A stretch of 64,000 bases of DNA, from assembly GCF_017874215.1 (NCBI RefSeq), contig NZ_JAGGLB010000027.1, positions 85,387-149,386 on the forward strand, given 5' to 3'. The position numbers and the translations under genes were made by a program. Position 1 is the first letter of the stretch. Every line of letters starts with the position of its first letter. The DNA comes from Paenibacillus eucommiae (GTDB lineage: Bacteria; Bacillota; Bacilli; Paenibacillales; NBRC-103111). Under the pieces are notes generated by a model. That model saw only the letters and a program-made list of their open reading frames with translations, did not search any database and was not told where the DNA came from. Below, one piece after another: positions 1 to 7,380 of the stretch.

Positions 1-1
1 A

Positions 2-1066
2 GGTGGAGAGGCAACCACCTTTAACACGAAGGCATACAATATCCAGGTCAGTAATAACGGCACGGAATGGAGCACGGTAGTTAACGTAACCAATAATACG
101 AATAGCGTGACGATAGACAATATCGCCGCAGTATCGGCAAGATATATTAAGTTGAACGTTACGACGCCTACTCAAACCACAGACGTCCATGCAAGAATCT
201 ACGAGATTCAAGTCTTTGGTCCCCGAAATTTGGCATTAAATCAACCCGCGACGGTTGACAGTGTGTGCAACGCTTCGCAAACCGCGGCCAAAGCCGTAGA
301 CGGCAATATCGTCAATGATAGCAAATGGTGCTCCAAATCCAGTAACCGTTGGCTGCAGATCGATCTCGGCTCCGTGAAGCAAGTGAACCAATTCGTCATC
401 AAGCACGCATCGGAAGGCGGAGAGACGGTCTCCTACAACACGAAGGCTTATAATATCCAGGTTAGCACAGATGGTCTGAAGTGGAATAAGGTCGTAAACA
501 TAACCAATAACGTAAGCGGCATTAAGGTAGACAAAATAACTACTGTACCGGCTCGATATATCAAGTTAAATGTTACGGCGCCTACGCAAACCACAAACGT
601 TGCGGCAAGAATCTATGAGTTTGAGGTATACGGACCACCGAACTTGGCATTAAATAAAGCCGCGACGGTTGACAGTACGTGCAACGCCTCGCAAACCGCG
701 GCCAAAGCCGTGGACGGCAGCGTCATCAATGACAGCAAATGGTGCTCCAAGTCCAGTAGCCGTTGGCTGCAGATCGATCTCGGCTCCGTGAAGCAAGTGA
801 ACCAATTCGTAATCAAGCACGCATCGGAAGGTGGAGAATCCGCCTCTTACAACACGAAGGCTTACAATATCCAGGTCAGCGCCGATGGTACGAATTGGAA
901 CGCGGTAGTCAACATAATCAACAATACGAGCGGCATTACGATAGACAAGATAACTGAAGTATCGGCTCGATATATTAAGCTGAACGTAACGACGCCTACA
1001 CAGACCACAAACTCCGCAGCAAGGATTTATGAGTTTGAGGCATACGGACCTAGTTTTACGCCATAG
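2..1066 (+). CDS. Discoidin (F5/8 type C) repeat surface protein, 5' end missing
   Basis: The reading frame is open from the first bases of the window, so the start and the N-terminal part lie upstream. What remains is one partial and two complete F5/8 type C (discoidin) modules of 138 residues each. Each complete module starts at NLALN, followed by the AKAVDG, RWLQIDLG and ARYIKLNV motifs that are typical of this carbohydrate- or surface-binding beta-sandwich. Consecutive units are exactly 414 bases apart (for example the start of NLALN at about 229 and 643) and are very similar at DNA level, which points to recent tandem duplication. Such modules usually sit on secreted glycosidases or adhesins; the catalytic or anchoring part is not visible here. 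The gene ends with PSFTP and a stop at 1064-1066 and is followed by a clear terminator. Family assignment is firm; the role of the whole protein is unknown. Confidence 0.9.
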   Translation, partial: GGEATTFNTKAYNIQVSNNGTEWSTVVNVTNNTNSVTIDNIAAVSARYIKLNVTTPTQTTDVHARIYEIQVFGPRNLALNQPATVDSVCNASQTAAKAVDGNIVNDSKWCSKSSNRWLQIDLGSVKQVNQFVIKHASEGGETVSYNTKAYNIQVSTDGLKWNKVVNITNNVSGIKVDKITTVPARYIKLNVTAPTQTTNVAARIYEFEVYGPPNLALNKAATVDSTCNASQTAAKAVDGSVINDSKWCSKSSSRWLQIDLGSVKQVNQFVIKHASEGGESASYNTKAYNIQVSADGTNWNAVVNIINNTSGITIDKITEVSARYIKLNVTTPTQTTNSAARIYEFEAYGPSFTP

Positions 1067-1101
1067 CCCTTGCGACGTATGTAATATTAAAGGATTTATT
1101 G

Positions 1102-1132
1102 CCTCTGAGACTTTAAGTTTCAGGGGTTTTTT
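1102..1132 (+). terminator. Rho-independent terminator of the discoidin gene
   Basis: A 10-bp stem (CCTCTGAGAC with GTTTCAGGGG, two G-T pairs) around a TTTAA loop is followed by six T residues, 36 bases after the stop codon. Confidence 0.85.
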
Positions 1133-1403
1133 GATTAGAGACACGACGCCCCGCGGGGATCGCACGGGTTCCGAACATGGTAATTGTCATGTAGGAATGG
1201 TGGCCATTCTCGCAGGTTCCGGATGCTACGGAGCCCAGTTTGCGTTAAAAATATCGCAACTGCCGTAAGTCCAGTTAATTAGGCGAACTTTCTTAATGCC
1301 AGTTTGCAGAGAAAAGGTATCTTTTATCGAAACTTGAATACACTATTAATGGTTCGAAATGTTCCATTTGATCCTTTTGTTCTTTGTGAATTTATGGTAA
1401 TAT
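1133..1403. other. Gene-free spacer before the toxin-antitoxin pair
   Basis: No convincing open frame or RNA structure. A possible promoter for the downstream pair is TTGATC (1368-1373) and TATGGT (1393-1398), but the 19-bp spacing makes it weak. Confidence 0.3.
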
Positions 1404-1416
1404 GGAGGTGAGGAGG

Positions 1417-1935
1417 ATGATTAATATGCCTGATGTACTGAGTTACGTTACACTGCCGGATGCTACTGAACGCGCATTTGCCAGTAAGGATGCGCGAAAA
1501 TTAGCTAAAATCAGGTTGCTTCAACGCGCACTTGATTTAGAGGCTAAAATCGCGACACGCGGTCTTTCTGATACTGATATCAAAGACATTGAGGATGCCA
1601 TCCAAGCACTCGATGTAGAACCATTTATTGAAAGAGAAGAGGCGGAACAACCAATTCCTGAGTTCTTAACGGTTCGTGATGTGAGTCTGATAACTGGACT
1701 TGCACCACAGGTTGTTCGTAGACATCTTCAAAATGGAAAGTATGAAGGTTTTCAAAATGCCGGTGAAAATACAACATGGAACGTTTACCCAACTCAATTC
1801 TTGACTCACCCTAACTGGCAGAAGTTTCTGAAAGAGAAAGACAAAGGGTTCGAACATTCTAAGCAAGTTGCTAACCTTGCGCTAGAACTCTTGGAACTTG
1901 AACCACCAGCTGAAGCGAATGACGCTGTTAAGTAG
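1417..1935 (+). CDS. HTH protein, probable antitoxin of a PIN-domain pair
   Basis: A 172-residue protein that is mostly helical. Residues around 90-120 (FLTVRDVSLITGLAPQ...RRHLQNGK) form a MerR/excisionase-like helix-turn-helix: a recognition helix followed by the KxxG/F turn usual in this fold. It lies 17 bases upstream of a PIN-domain gene in the same direction, the arrangement of a type II toxin-antitoxin operon in which the DNA-binding partner neutralises the PIN nuclease and represses the operon. The ribosome binding site GGAGGTGAGGAGG (1404-1416) fits a start at ATG 1417 or ATG 1426; an ATG at 1402 lies inside it and is unlikely. The name of the family was not recognised. The antitoxin role is inferred from position and fold. 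Confidence 0.7.
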   Translation: MINMPDVLSYVTLPDATERAFASKDARKLAKIRLLQRALDLEAKIATRGLSDTDIKDIEDAIQALDVEPFIEREEAEQPIPEFLTVRDVSLITGLAPQVVRRHLQNGKYEGFQNAGENTTWNVYPTQFLTHPNWQKFLKEKDKGFEHSKQVANLALELLELEPPAEANDAVK

Positions 1936-1952
1936 GGAGAGATAGAGTTTAG

Positions 1953-2555
1953 ATGTCAGAGCCAATCGTCTATATGCCGGACACGAATATGTTTCGCGAT
2001 TTTGTTAACAGCAATGCCAATCAAGCAAAATTAAAACAGGCGGCTCACGATTTCTGGACTAGTACCAGTACGTTAGCCGCTCTTAATCAAGCTGAAATTA
2101 AAATACCAAAAGAGGTAGAAGCTGAGCTTAAGGTTCAAATGCATACGTTCACCTCGACACAGCACAAGAACATACTTACACAAATTTTGAATCAAAATGT
2201 CGTTGTTGATTTTCCATTACCTATAGATTTAGAACGCGAATTACGCGAGTTCACCAATTACCTCCGGGATAATAATAATTTTAACCAAACCGTTATACGC
2301 CATCCTGATTATGGTTTGAATTATCTTCAGGCATCGGATGCACGCATTCTTGTAACCGCTTATAAGTATGATGGTATTTTAGTGACTCATAACATAAAAG
2401 ATTTTCTCATCTACGATTTGTTGTTTGAACCCACGGAAGACAAATTGTATGACTACGTAAATAAGCGATTCGTTAAGGTTCCTTCTGCCGGCAGAACATT
2501 AATTGAACAAGATGCCTGGTTTCAAAAATTGAAGCAAGATTTGATTAACTTGTAA
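1953..2555 (+). CDS. PIN-domain protein, probable RNase toxin
   Basis: A 200-residue protein with the layout of a PIN (VapC-like, possibly DUF4411-type) metal-dependent ribonuclease. The first acidic residue is Asp10 in YMPDTNMF, a Glu lies in the KEVEAELK helix near residue 55, and the C-terminal half has Asp129 (ASDARILVTA) and Asp150 (THNIKDF), all at positions expected for the Mg-binding carboxylate cluster. PIN toxins cleave tRNA or other RNA when their antitoxin is lost. The gene starts 17 bases after the HTH gene and is closed by its own terminator, so the two form a compact operon. It is longer than most VapC toxins (about 130 residues), so an RNA-processing role outside toxin-antitoxin biology cannot be excluded. 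Confidence 0.75.
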   Translation: MSEPIVYMPDTNMFRDFVNSNANQAKLKQAAHDFWTSTSTLAALNQAEIKIPKEVEAELKVQMHTFTSTQHKNILTQILNQNVVVDFPLPIDLERELREFTNYLRDNNNFNQTVIRHPDYGLNYLQASDARILVTAYKYDGILVTHNIKDFLIYDLLFEPTEDKLYDYVNKRFVKVPSAGRTLIEQDAWFQKLKQDLINL

Positions 2556-2560
2556 ACACA

Positions 2561-2584
2561 AAGTTGCCATATGGCGACTTTTTT
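2561..2584 (+). terminator. Terminator after the PIN gene
   Basis: AAGTTGCC and GGCGACTT pair around an ATAT loop (one G-T pair) and run straight into a T tract, six bases after the stop codon. Confidence 0.8.
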
Positions 2585-2630
2585 GTGCCTAAATAGAGGC
2601 ATGCATCTGCTTTTATAGTGTCCTTTTTTA

Positions 2631-2687
2631 TTTCGGCGATAGCCGCGTTAAGCTGAACCTTATCATGAGTAGGGCGAAATTTTTTCG
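2631..2687. repeat. Dispersed palindromic element, copy 1
   Basis: First of five related ~55-base elements. Core read on the plus strand: CGGCGATAG, then GTTAAGCTGAACC, TTATCATGAGT and a closing GGCGAAAT. The outer arms are partly complementary. Read on the minus strand the core encodes HDKVQLNAAIAE in an open frame, the same frame that is open in the other copies. It lies in relic sequence between two terminators. Confidence 0.7.
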
Positions 2688-2787
2688 AGAAGCCTTGCAA
2701 AGCATAGTAATAGCGCTCGCTGGTGGATGATTTGGAAGTCATGTAGACACCCAGATGAGGGTTGCTGTTATTAGACCTATAGTTCTC

Positions 2788-2822
2788 GAGCCACCTGTTT
2801 AACTACGAGGGTGGTTCTTTTT
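2788..2822 (+). terminator. Orphan terminator
   Basis: GAGCCACC pairs with GGTGGTTC (one G-T pair) and is followed by five or more T residues. No gene on this strand ends just before it, so it is probably what is left of a deleted gene. Confidence 0.6.
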
Positions 2823-2963
2823 GTTTGAGGTACAACATCATAAGCTGCCCGTATCCTCGCGACCACCTGACAAACGTACTTTTTTTTCTTGTCCACATTT
2901 ATACCTTACCAAAACTATTCAATTGCATTTAATATACAATACCAATATAAGGAGGTTTTGGGG

Positions 2964-3287
2964 ATGGGAAATAGAGGACCTAATGGTTATGACCCCGTTC
3001 AGATCTTTAACTCTACTTCGTTTAATGCGTTTGGAAGAGTTGAATATGCATCTATCTTTTGTAGTGACGACAATTATAATGTTCAGCGTGACGAGACTTG
3101 GAGAGCTTCTAGCCGTGGAGTCTGTTTGGTGACTAGAATCACCGCAACGGTTAGAACGCCGAGTGGAAATATTGAAGCGGAACCTTATACTTCTTCCGGC
3201 ACTTCTTACAGCCAATTTGCCATTATACAGGTAGGGGTAAATAGGTTCCAAGTGACACGCGTTGTAAGTGCCAAAAGACGCAGGTGA
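2964..3287 (+). CDS. Small unrecognised beta-rich protein
   Basis: The start is ATG 2964, set by AAGGAGG (2949-2955) eight bases upstream; the frame is open further 5' but has no ribosome site there. The 107-residue product has no signal peptide or membrane segment. It has two cysteines (in IFCSDDN and GVCLVT), many Ser/Thr/Val/Tyr residues in alternating patterns that suggest a single beta-sandwich or barrel, and a basic tail (SAKRRR). No family was recognised. The motif YTSSGTSYSQFAIIQVG looks like a beta-hairpin. It forms a single-gene unit that converges on the YheC/YheD-like gene and shares a terminator with it. Confidence 0.75.
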   Translation: MGNRGPNGYDPVQIFNSTSFNAFGRVEYASIFCSDDNYNVQRDETWRASSRGVCLVTRITATVRTPSGNIEAEPYTSSGTSYSQFAIIQVGVNRFQVTRVVSAKRRR

Positions 3288-3329
3288 AATCCCAAGCGGG
3301 GCATGATCAAGAATAGGTATCAAATATGA

Positions 3330-3371
3330 AAAGACGACAGGGCAAAGATAGAGGGCTGGTCGTCTTTTTTT
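3330..3371. terminator. Bidirectional terminator between convergent genes
   Basis: AAAGACGAC (3330-3338) pairs with GTCGTCTTT (3359-3367). A T run follows on the plus strand and T-rich sequence follows on the minus strand, so it can serve both the small plus-strand gene and the minus-strand ATP-grasp gene. Confidence 0.8.
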
Positions 3372-3375
3372 CGCT

Positions 3376-4098
3376 TTAATGTTTCTTATACCATAATATT
3401 CTGCGATGCATCGAGGAATCTTTCAAGAGTCGGAAAGGGCGCAAGGCCGGTTGATAATTGCCTTCGATGATCCAAATCCGACGTTTCCTGTCGATGCCTA
3501 TATCGAACCCGACTTGTCTAAGCTTGGGGTAACGCTCTCCCAGTCGTTTGGCAGCCAATAGTGCGATCCGTTCCGCTTTGACAAGCAAGCTCCGATCGCC
3601 GATTCGGGCTAATTTTAGCGCCTCAAGCACTGGAATGGTGCGGATAGTCACATTCGTAACTAGATATCCTTGCGCTGCAACTTTCGCGTATGAGCCTGTC
3701 ACGTTCCAAGTGGATGAAGCGCCTTTTTTTCGCTGAGCCATTATCCGAAGGTCGAACGGCTTGTGTTGAATTTGAGCAAGCTGCAGACGCCTTTGGACAA
3801 TATATCTGTGACCTCTGTTTTTTTTACGGAGCCATCTAAGTAACTTATCGGTGTCTCTCATGGTGACCGCATTATTTTCGTTATGAATACGATAGGCGTT
3901 CGCACCGTTCCGTTTAATGAACAGGATATCCCTTCCGTAACTCCCGTCGCGAGGTTTCAGTACGACGCTTTGATATTGAAGCAGCATCTTCGTTAAAGCG
4001 TTCTTCTTAAGCAACTGGGTTTCTGGCAACCGTCCAGCGAGAGAGGACCCATTGCGAAGGATGCGATATTGCAACCATTTGTCCCTTTTGATTAACAT
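3376..4098 (-). CDS. YheC/YheD-type ATP-grasp protein, spore-coat associated family
   Basis: A 240-residue protein of the YheC/YheD (endospore coat-associated) family with the ATP-grasp fold. Visible elements are VVLKPRDGSYGRDI (nucleotide-binding loop and lysine), a central QRRL...PFDLRIMAQ segment, and the C-terminal GFDIGIDRKRRIWIIEGNYQPALRP with the acidic metal-binding residues. Members of this family are found almost only in spore formers and are reported in the spore outer layers; their substrate is not established. It is shorter than the roughly 350-450 residues of full-length YheC/D proteins and begins close to the ATP-grasp core. The chosen start is ATG at 4098 with AAAGGA about ten bases upstream; a TTG start at 4119 would add seven residues but has a poor ribosome site. 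Confidence 0.85.
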   Translation of the reverse strand: MLIKRDKWLQYRILRNGSSLAGRLPETQLLKKNALTKMLLQYQSVVLKPRDGSYGRDILFIKRNGANAYRIHNENNAVTMRDTDKLLRWLRKKNRGHRYIVQRRLQLAQIQHKPFDLRIMAQRKKGASSTWNVTGSYAKVAAQGYLVTNVTIRTIPVLEALKLARIGDRSLLVKAERIALLAAKRLGERYPKLRQVGFDIGIDRKRRIWIIEGNYQPALRPFRLLKDSSMHRRILWYKKH

Positions 4099-4216
4099 TG
4101 GAATCACATCCTTTTTCAATCTTCTACGGTAATTCTAATTCAAATTAGTGATCAGCATAAGTGACTATTCGTCCATATTTATGGGGCTAAGCAGGTAAAG
4201 AAGGCTATCGAACCCG

Positions 4217-4263
4217 TACCGCTTGCTTGACTGCTATATCGGACGAACAAGCAAGCGGTTTTT
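4217..4263. terminator. Strong hairpin, orphan terminator
   Basis: GTACCGCTTGCTTG pairs with CAAGCAAGCGGT, followed by five T residues. No plus-strand gene ends before it. It may be the remnant of a lost gene, or it may insulate the M3 peptidase gene from upstream transcription. Confidence 0.6.
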
Positions 4264-4328
4264 ATGGGTACCGGCTTTCTCCTTGTTCTCTCTGTTCCTC
4301 CTAGTGCGGGAATACGGACGGAATTGAC

Positions 4329-4377
4329 GCAATTCTATCTGTCAGAATTGCAGGAGGAATTATTTGGATAATATAGA
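4329..4377 (+). promoter_or_regulatory. Possible promoter and inverted repeat before the M3 peptidase
   Basis: GCAATTC (4329-4335) and GAATTGC (4345-4351) are perfect inverted arms nine bases apart. A candidate promoter is TTGCAG (4348-4353) with TATAGA (4372-4377) at 18-bp spacing, so the repeat would cover the -35 region like an operator. Inferred from sequence only. Confidence 0.35.
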
Positions 4378-4413
4378 ATACTAATTCAAAGAACTCTTTA
4401 GGGGGGCGGTTTA

Positions 4414-6204
4414 ATGGTTACATTATCAGAAAAATGGGAGTTGGAATCCATTTTTCCGGGTGGAAGTGAGTCACAAGTGTTCTTGAAGTTTGTTGAGAAA
4501 CTTGAAGAGGATATAACCGAGGTAACAAATACGGTCCATAGAATGGGTAGCACTTTAGGAGACCATTCAGTTTTAATCGGCTTTTTAAGAGATATACAAA
4601 ATCTAATGCTTCGAACAAAACATGCTTCTTCTTTTACATACTGCATGACTTCACAGGATGTGACCGATCAGAAAGCGAAATCACTACATGGGCGATCAAA
4701 GCAAAATGAAGCAAATCTCCAAATTCTTCTCTTCAAGTTCGCGGAAAAAATATCAGAAATTCATCCGGAGCAATGGCAGGAACTTGTTTCAATTTCAGAG
4801 ATTAGACCCATTCGATTTCCATTGGATGAGATGCGGCAGCAAGTGATAGAAAGATTACCCTCGTCGCAGGAAGAGCTGATCGATGATTTTGCTGTAGAAG
4901 GGTATCATTCATGGATGTCTTTATACACAGCTTTGATTCGACGAATGCGGATTCCTTTTGAGCAGGAAGGGAAAACTGAATGTTTTTCAGTAGAAAGGTT
5001 GGAAGGAGTTTTTTTTAGTTCGAACCGTCAAGAACGTGAACAGGCATTTTTCAGTTATTCAGAGGCCTTTCGAGAAAATGAAGAGGTTTTTTCAAGTATT
5101 TTAAACAACTTGGCTGGGTTTCGTTTAAAAATGTACAAACATCGGGGTTGGAATTCCGTTTTAAAAGAGTCTCTTGGATTGAACAGAATGTCACAACCAA
5201 CGTTAGAATCAATGTGGGAGGCGGTAGCCAGCAGCAGAGAAAAGTTTTCTCATTACTTTAAGCGAAAAGCTGAACTGATGGGCATTGATAAGATGAGTTG
5301 GTTTGATTTCCAAACTTCCATTTCCGATGCTTCATCCATCCTTAATTTCACAGATGGGGTCAACTTTATCTTAGAACGATTCCGGGGCTTTTCTCCCAAA
5401 ATGGCCGAGTTTGCAGCAAAGGCATTTGAAGAAAAGTGGGTTGAGGCAGAAAACCGCCCTCAAAAGTCTCCAATGGGATTTCATACAGGTTTTCCTCTGA
5501 TCAAGCAATCCCGAATTTTTAAGACTTACTTTGGAACAGCCCAAAACATAGCAACTTTAGCTCATGAATTGGGGCATGGATATCACCAATATATAATAAG
5601 CGATATGCCGCCGCTTGCTCAGAAGTACGGATTAAATTTGGCTGAGACCGCATCCATATTTTCTGAATTACTTGTGATGAATGGCTTTATCGAGATGGAA
5701 ACGAGTAAAAGTGAGCAAATTGCCTTATTGGATTCTAAGATTAAGATGAATGCAGAGTATTTCTTTAATGTCTACACCTGTTATTTGTTTGAGGAGAAGT
5801 TTTATGCGGAAAGAAAAGCGGGTCCACTAAGCCCTCATCGTCTGAACGAATTAATGATAGAAGCACAGAAAGCAGCATATGGTGATGTATTTGAAACGTA
5901 TAATGCCTATTTTTGGGCGTCAAAGTTCCATTTATATATAACAAAAAGTTCATTTTTCAATTTCCCTTACACGTTCGGCTTTCTTTTCAGTTCTGGAATT
6001 TATGCAAAATCATTGGAGGAAGGGAAGGGGTTTGAAGTAACGTACGAAAACTTATTACGTGAGTCAGCCAGCATGACGGTTGAGGAGTTGGCTGCAAAAC
6101 ACCTGGGTGTTGATCTACGAGAGGCGGAATTCTGGGAAAATGCAGTTAGATTGGTTATGTCGGACATTGATAAGTTTTTGGAACTGACTGAAAAAGATGA
6201 ATGA
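4414..6204 (+). CDS. pepF: M3 family oligoendopeptidase (PepF type)
   Basis: A 596-residue cytoplasmic zinc metallopeptidase of family M3 that cuts short peptides. The active site HELGH is at residues 384-388 (two His ligands and the catalytic Glu), and the third zinc ligand is Glu411 in the AETAS motif downstream. The length is typical of oligoendopeptidase F. The N-terminal ~180 residues are the helical domain that narrows the substrate channel. The start ATG 4414 follows the G-rich ribosome site AGGGGGGCGG. The gene is monocistronic: a hairpin follows it, and orphan terminator sequence precedes it. Bacterial PepF enzymes take part in peptide turnover and signal-peptide degradation, and some Bacillus homologs influence sporulation; which of these applies here cannot be read from the sequence. 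Confidence 0.93.
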   Translation: MVTLSEKWELESIFPGGSESQVFLKFVEKLEEDITEVTNTVHRMGSTLGDHSVLIGFLRDIQNLMLRTKHASSFTYCMTSQDVTDQKAKSLHGRSKQNEANLQILLFKFAEKISEIHPEQWQELVSISEIRPIRFPLDEMRQQVIERLPSSQEELIDDFAVEGYHSWMSLYTALIRRMRIPFEQEGKTECFSVERLEGVFFSSNRQEREQAFFSYSEAFRENEEVFSSILNNLAGFRLKMYKHRGWNSVLKESLGLNRMSQPTLESMWEAVASSREKFSHYFKRKAELMGIDKMSWFDFQTSISDASSILNFTDGVNFILERFRGFSPKMAEFAAKAFEEKWVEAENRPQKSPMGFHTGFPLIKQSRIFKTYFGTAQNIATLAHELGHGYHQYIISDMPPLAQKYGLNLAETASIFSELLVMNGFIEMETSKSEQIALLDSKIKMNAEYFFNVYTCYLFEEKFYAERKAGPLSPHRLNELMIEAQKAAYGDVFETYNAYFWASKFHLYITKSSFFNFPYTFGFLFSSGIYAKSLEEGKGFEVTYENLLRESASMTVEELAAKHLGVDLREAEFWENAVRLVMSDIDKFLELTEKDE

Positions 6205-6214
6205 AGTAAAAGTG

Positions 6215-6235
6215 ATGCCGCCTCTAGGGCGGCAT
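6215..6235 (+). terminator. Hairpin after pepF
   Basis: ATGCCGCC and GGCGGCAT form a perfect 8-bp stem ten bases after the stop codon. There is no T tract, so termination would be weak. Confidence 0.5.
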
Positions 6236-6245
6236 TCGCGTTTAG

Positions 6246-6305
6246 ACGAAAACTTGCCGTTACAGACAGCGCGGTGAACCTTATCATAAGTGACGGCGAA
6301 AAATT
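6246..6305. repeat. Dispersed palindromic element, copy 2
   Basis: Contains the core GGTGAACCTTATCATAAG followed by TGACGGCGAAAAATT, nearly identical to copy 3. Its left arm has diverged (TTGCCGTTACAGACAG). It lies at the exact left edge of the G+C-rich island. Confidence 0.75.
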
Positions 6306-6355
6306 GGAGTGTTGGGGAAGGCCAGGCGGACCCACGCTGCATCAGGGCCGCAAAA

Positions 6356-7252
6356 TCAACCGTCCGACGGGGCGTACTTCCCCACGTCCGGCTCGAATGC
6401 CGCTCCACTCGCCAGGTCCAGCTCCACGTGGGTGGTTCCGCGATCGTCGGTCAGCACGATCATTCGCGATCCGACAACTGGAACGCGGTCGGCGCTGGTG
6501 CGCATGTACGCTGAGACGACAAGAGGAGCACCGTCGACGATATAACTTACCTCGACCGTGAACATCGGGAGATTGAAGAGCCAGCTGTTAGTGAAGTTCA
6601 CGGCCGTCAACGTCCCTGTGAATGACGAACCCTCCAAGCGGAGGCGCTCGATGTCCGCCTGACGTCGCTGGGCGTGGGCGATTGAGCCGGGCAACCGTAG
6701 GAGCGCGATGGCGGCTATAAGGGCGAAGCCAGCTCCCACGACGGCGCCGAACTCTGGCGGGATCGTCGGTGACGTAACTATGGCCTCGAGGTCGAAGGGG
6801 CGCGACGGATCGCTTGTCAGCGTCCAGAGCAGGAGGACTCCCGCGCCTGCGACGAGTCCTCCTGCGACCGCTAACGTCGCGAACAGGCCGGCGACCCTGG
6901 TCTGTCCGAACTGCTCGACCGCTCGCGAGTACACTCCGCCGGTTGCACCGCTCGCGACGAACAGCAGCACCACGGAGACGCTCACCGTAACCGGATGACC
7001 GAGGAGTATGCTGATCGCCGGTGTCGGCGCGAGGCCGAGCAGTGCGCCGAACGGCACGGAGCCTGTCAGTGCCCACAGTGCAGCGGCTGCGAGCAGCCAC
7101 GGCAGCAGCGGAGCCGTACGTCCGACGCGACATCCCGGCCGGAGCACAGTCATCCTTCCGTTCATGTCCGTGGTGGAGAACAACGGCATCGTCTCAATAT
7201 GTTCTTGCTGCCCGTGCTTCTGTTGACCCTCTGCAGCATCCCTCATTGGCAT
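6356..7252 (-). CDS. G+C-rich membrane protein, probably acquired from a high-G+C donor
   Basis: The product has 298 residues. After a hydrophilic ~40-residue N-terminus there are four hydrophobic segments (WLLAAAALWALTG, VSVSVVLLFVASG, AVAGGLVAGAGVLLLW, VVGAGFALIAAIALL), then a soluble C-terminal region of about 110 residues with alternating beta-type sequence (FTGTLTAVNF..., FTVEVSYIVDG, VVGSRMIVLTDDRG). The last part resembles DUF3592-like domains of actinobacterial membrane proteins, but that is only an impression. Codons end almost always in G or C and the gene is about two thirds G+C by eye, while the genes on both sides are near 40%. This marks it as horizontally acquired. GGGAGG at 7256-7261 can serve ATG 7252 or, at better spacing, ATG 7246. 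Function unknown. Confidence 0.7.
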   Translation of the reverse strand: MPMRDAAEGQQKHGQQEHIETMPLFSTTDMNGRMTVLRPGCRVGRTAPLLPWLLAAAALWALTGSVPFGALLGLAPTPAISILLGHPVTVSVSVVLLFVASGATGGVYSRAVEQFGQTRVAGLFATLAVAGGLVAGAGVLLLWTLTSDPSRPFDLEAIVTSPTIPPEFGAVVGAGFALIAAIALLRLPGSIAHAQRRQADIERLRLEGSSFTGTLTAVNFTNSWLFNLPMFTVEVSYIVDGAPLVVSAYMRTSADRVPVVGSRMIVLTDDRGTTHVELDLASGAAFEPDVGKYAPSDG

Positions 7253-7380
7253 GGCCCTCCCGAGGAAGATAATTCAATCTTATATATTTGATAGGGGAAA
7301 GGTGAATTTTTGTGAGCGCTATCACATTCTAGGTGACGTACGAAAAAGTTCAAATTCCTGCTATCTTTATATTTAGCCAT
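7243..7380 (-). CDS. Short ORF with strong ribosome site, likely the broken 5' end of a host gene
   Basis: GGAGGTG (plus-strand complement at 7390-7396) lies nine bases before ATG 7380. The 45-residue frame begins MAKYKDSRNLNFFVRHLEC and runs across the edge of the G+C-rich island, ending at 7243 inside the start of the foreign gene. The first ~35 codons have host-like A+T-rich composition. A plausible promoter (TAGACA, 17 bp, TAGAGA) lies upstream on the same strand. The simplest reading is a native gene whose body was replaced or truncated when the foreign DNA arrived. It could also be a real small protein translated just ahead of the foreign gene. Family not recognised. Confidence 0.45.
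   Translation of the reverse strand: MAKYKDSRNLNFFVRHLECDSAHKNSPFPYQIYKIELSSSGGPCQ

Noticed and set aside
2545..2742. Minus-strand 65-codon frame beginning MTSKSSTSERYYYAL
   Set aside because: It has no ribosome site and consists largely of the dispersed palindromic element and the PIN-gene terminator; the same element gives similar open frames at the other copies.
6588..7133. Long alternative minus-strand and plus-strand frames within the G+C-rich island
   Set aside because: High G+C sequence has few stop codons by chance. Only the 6356-7252 frame has a ribosome site, membrane helices and G/C-ended third positions.
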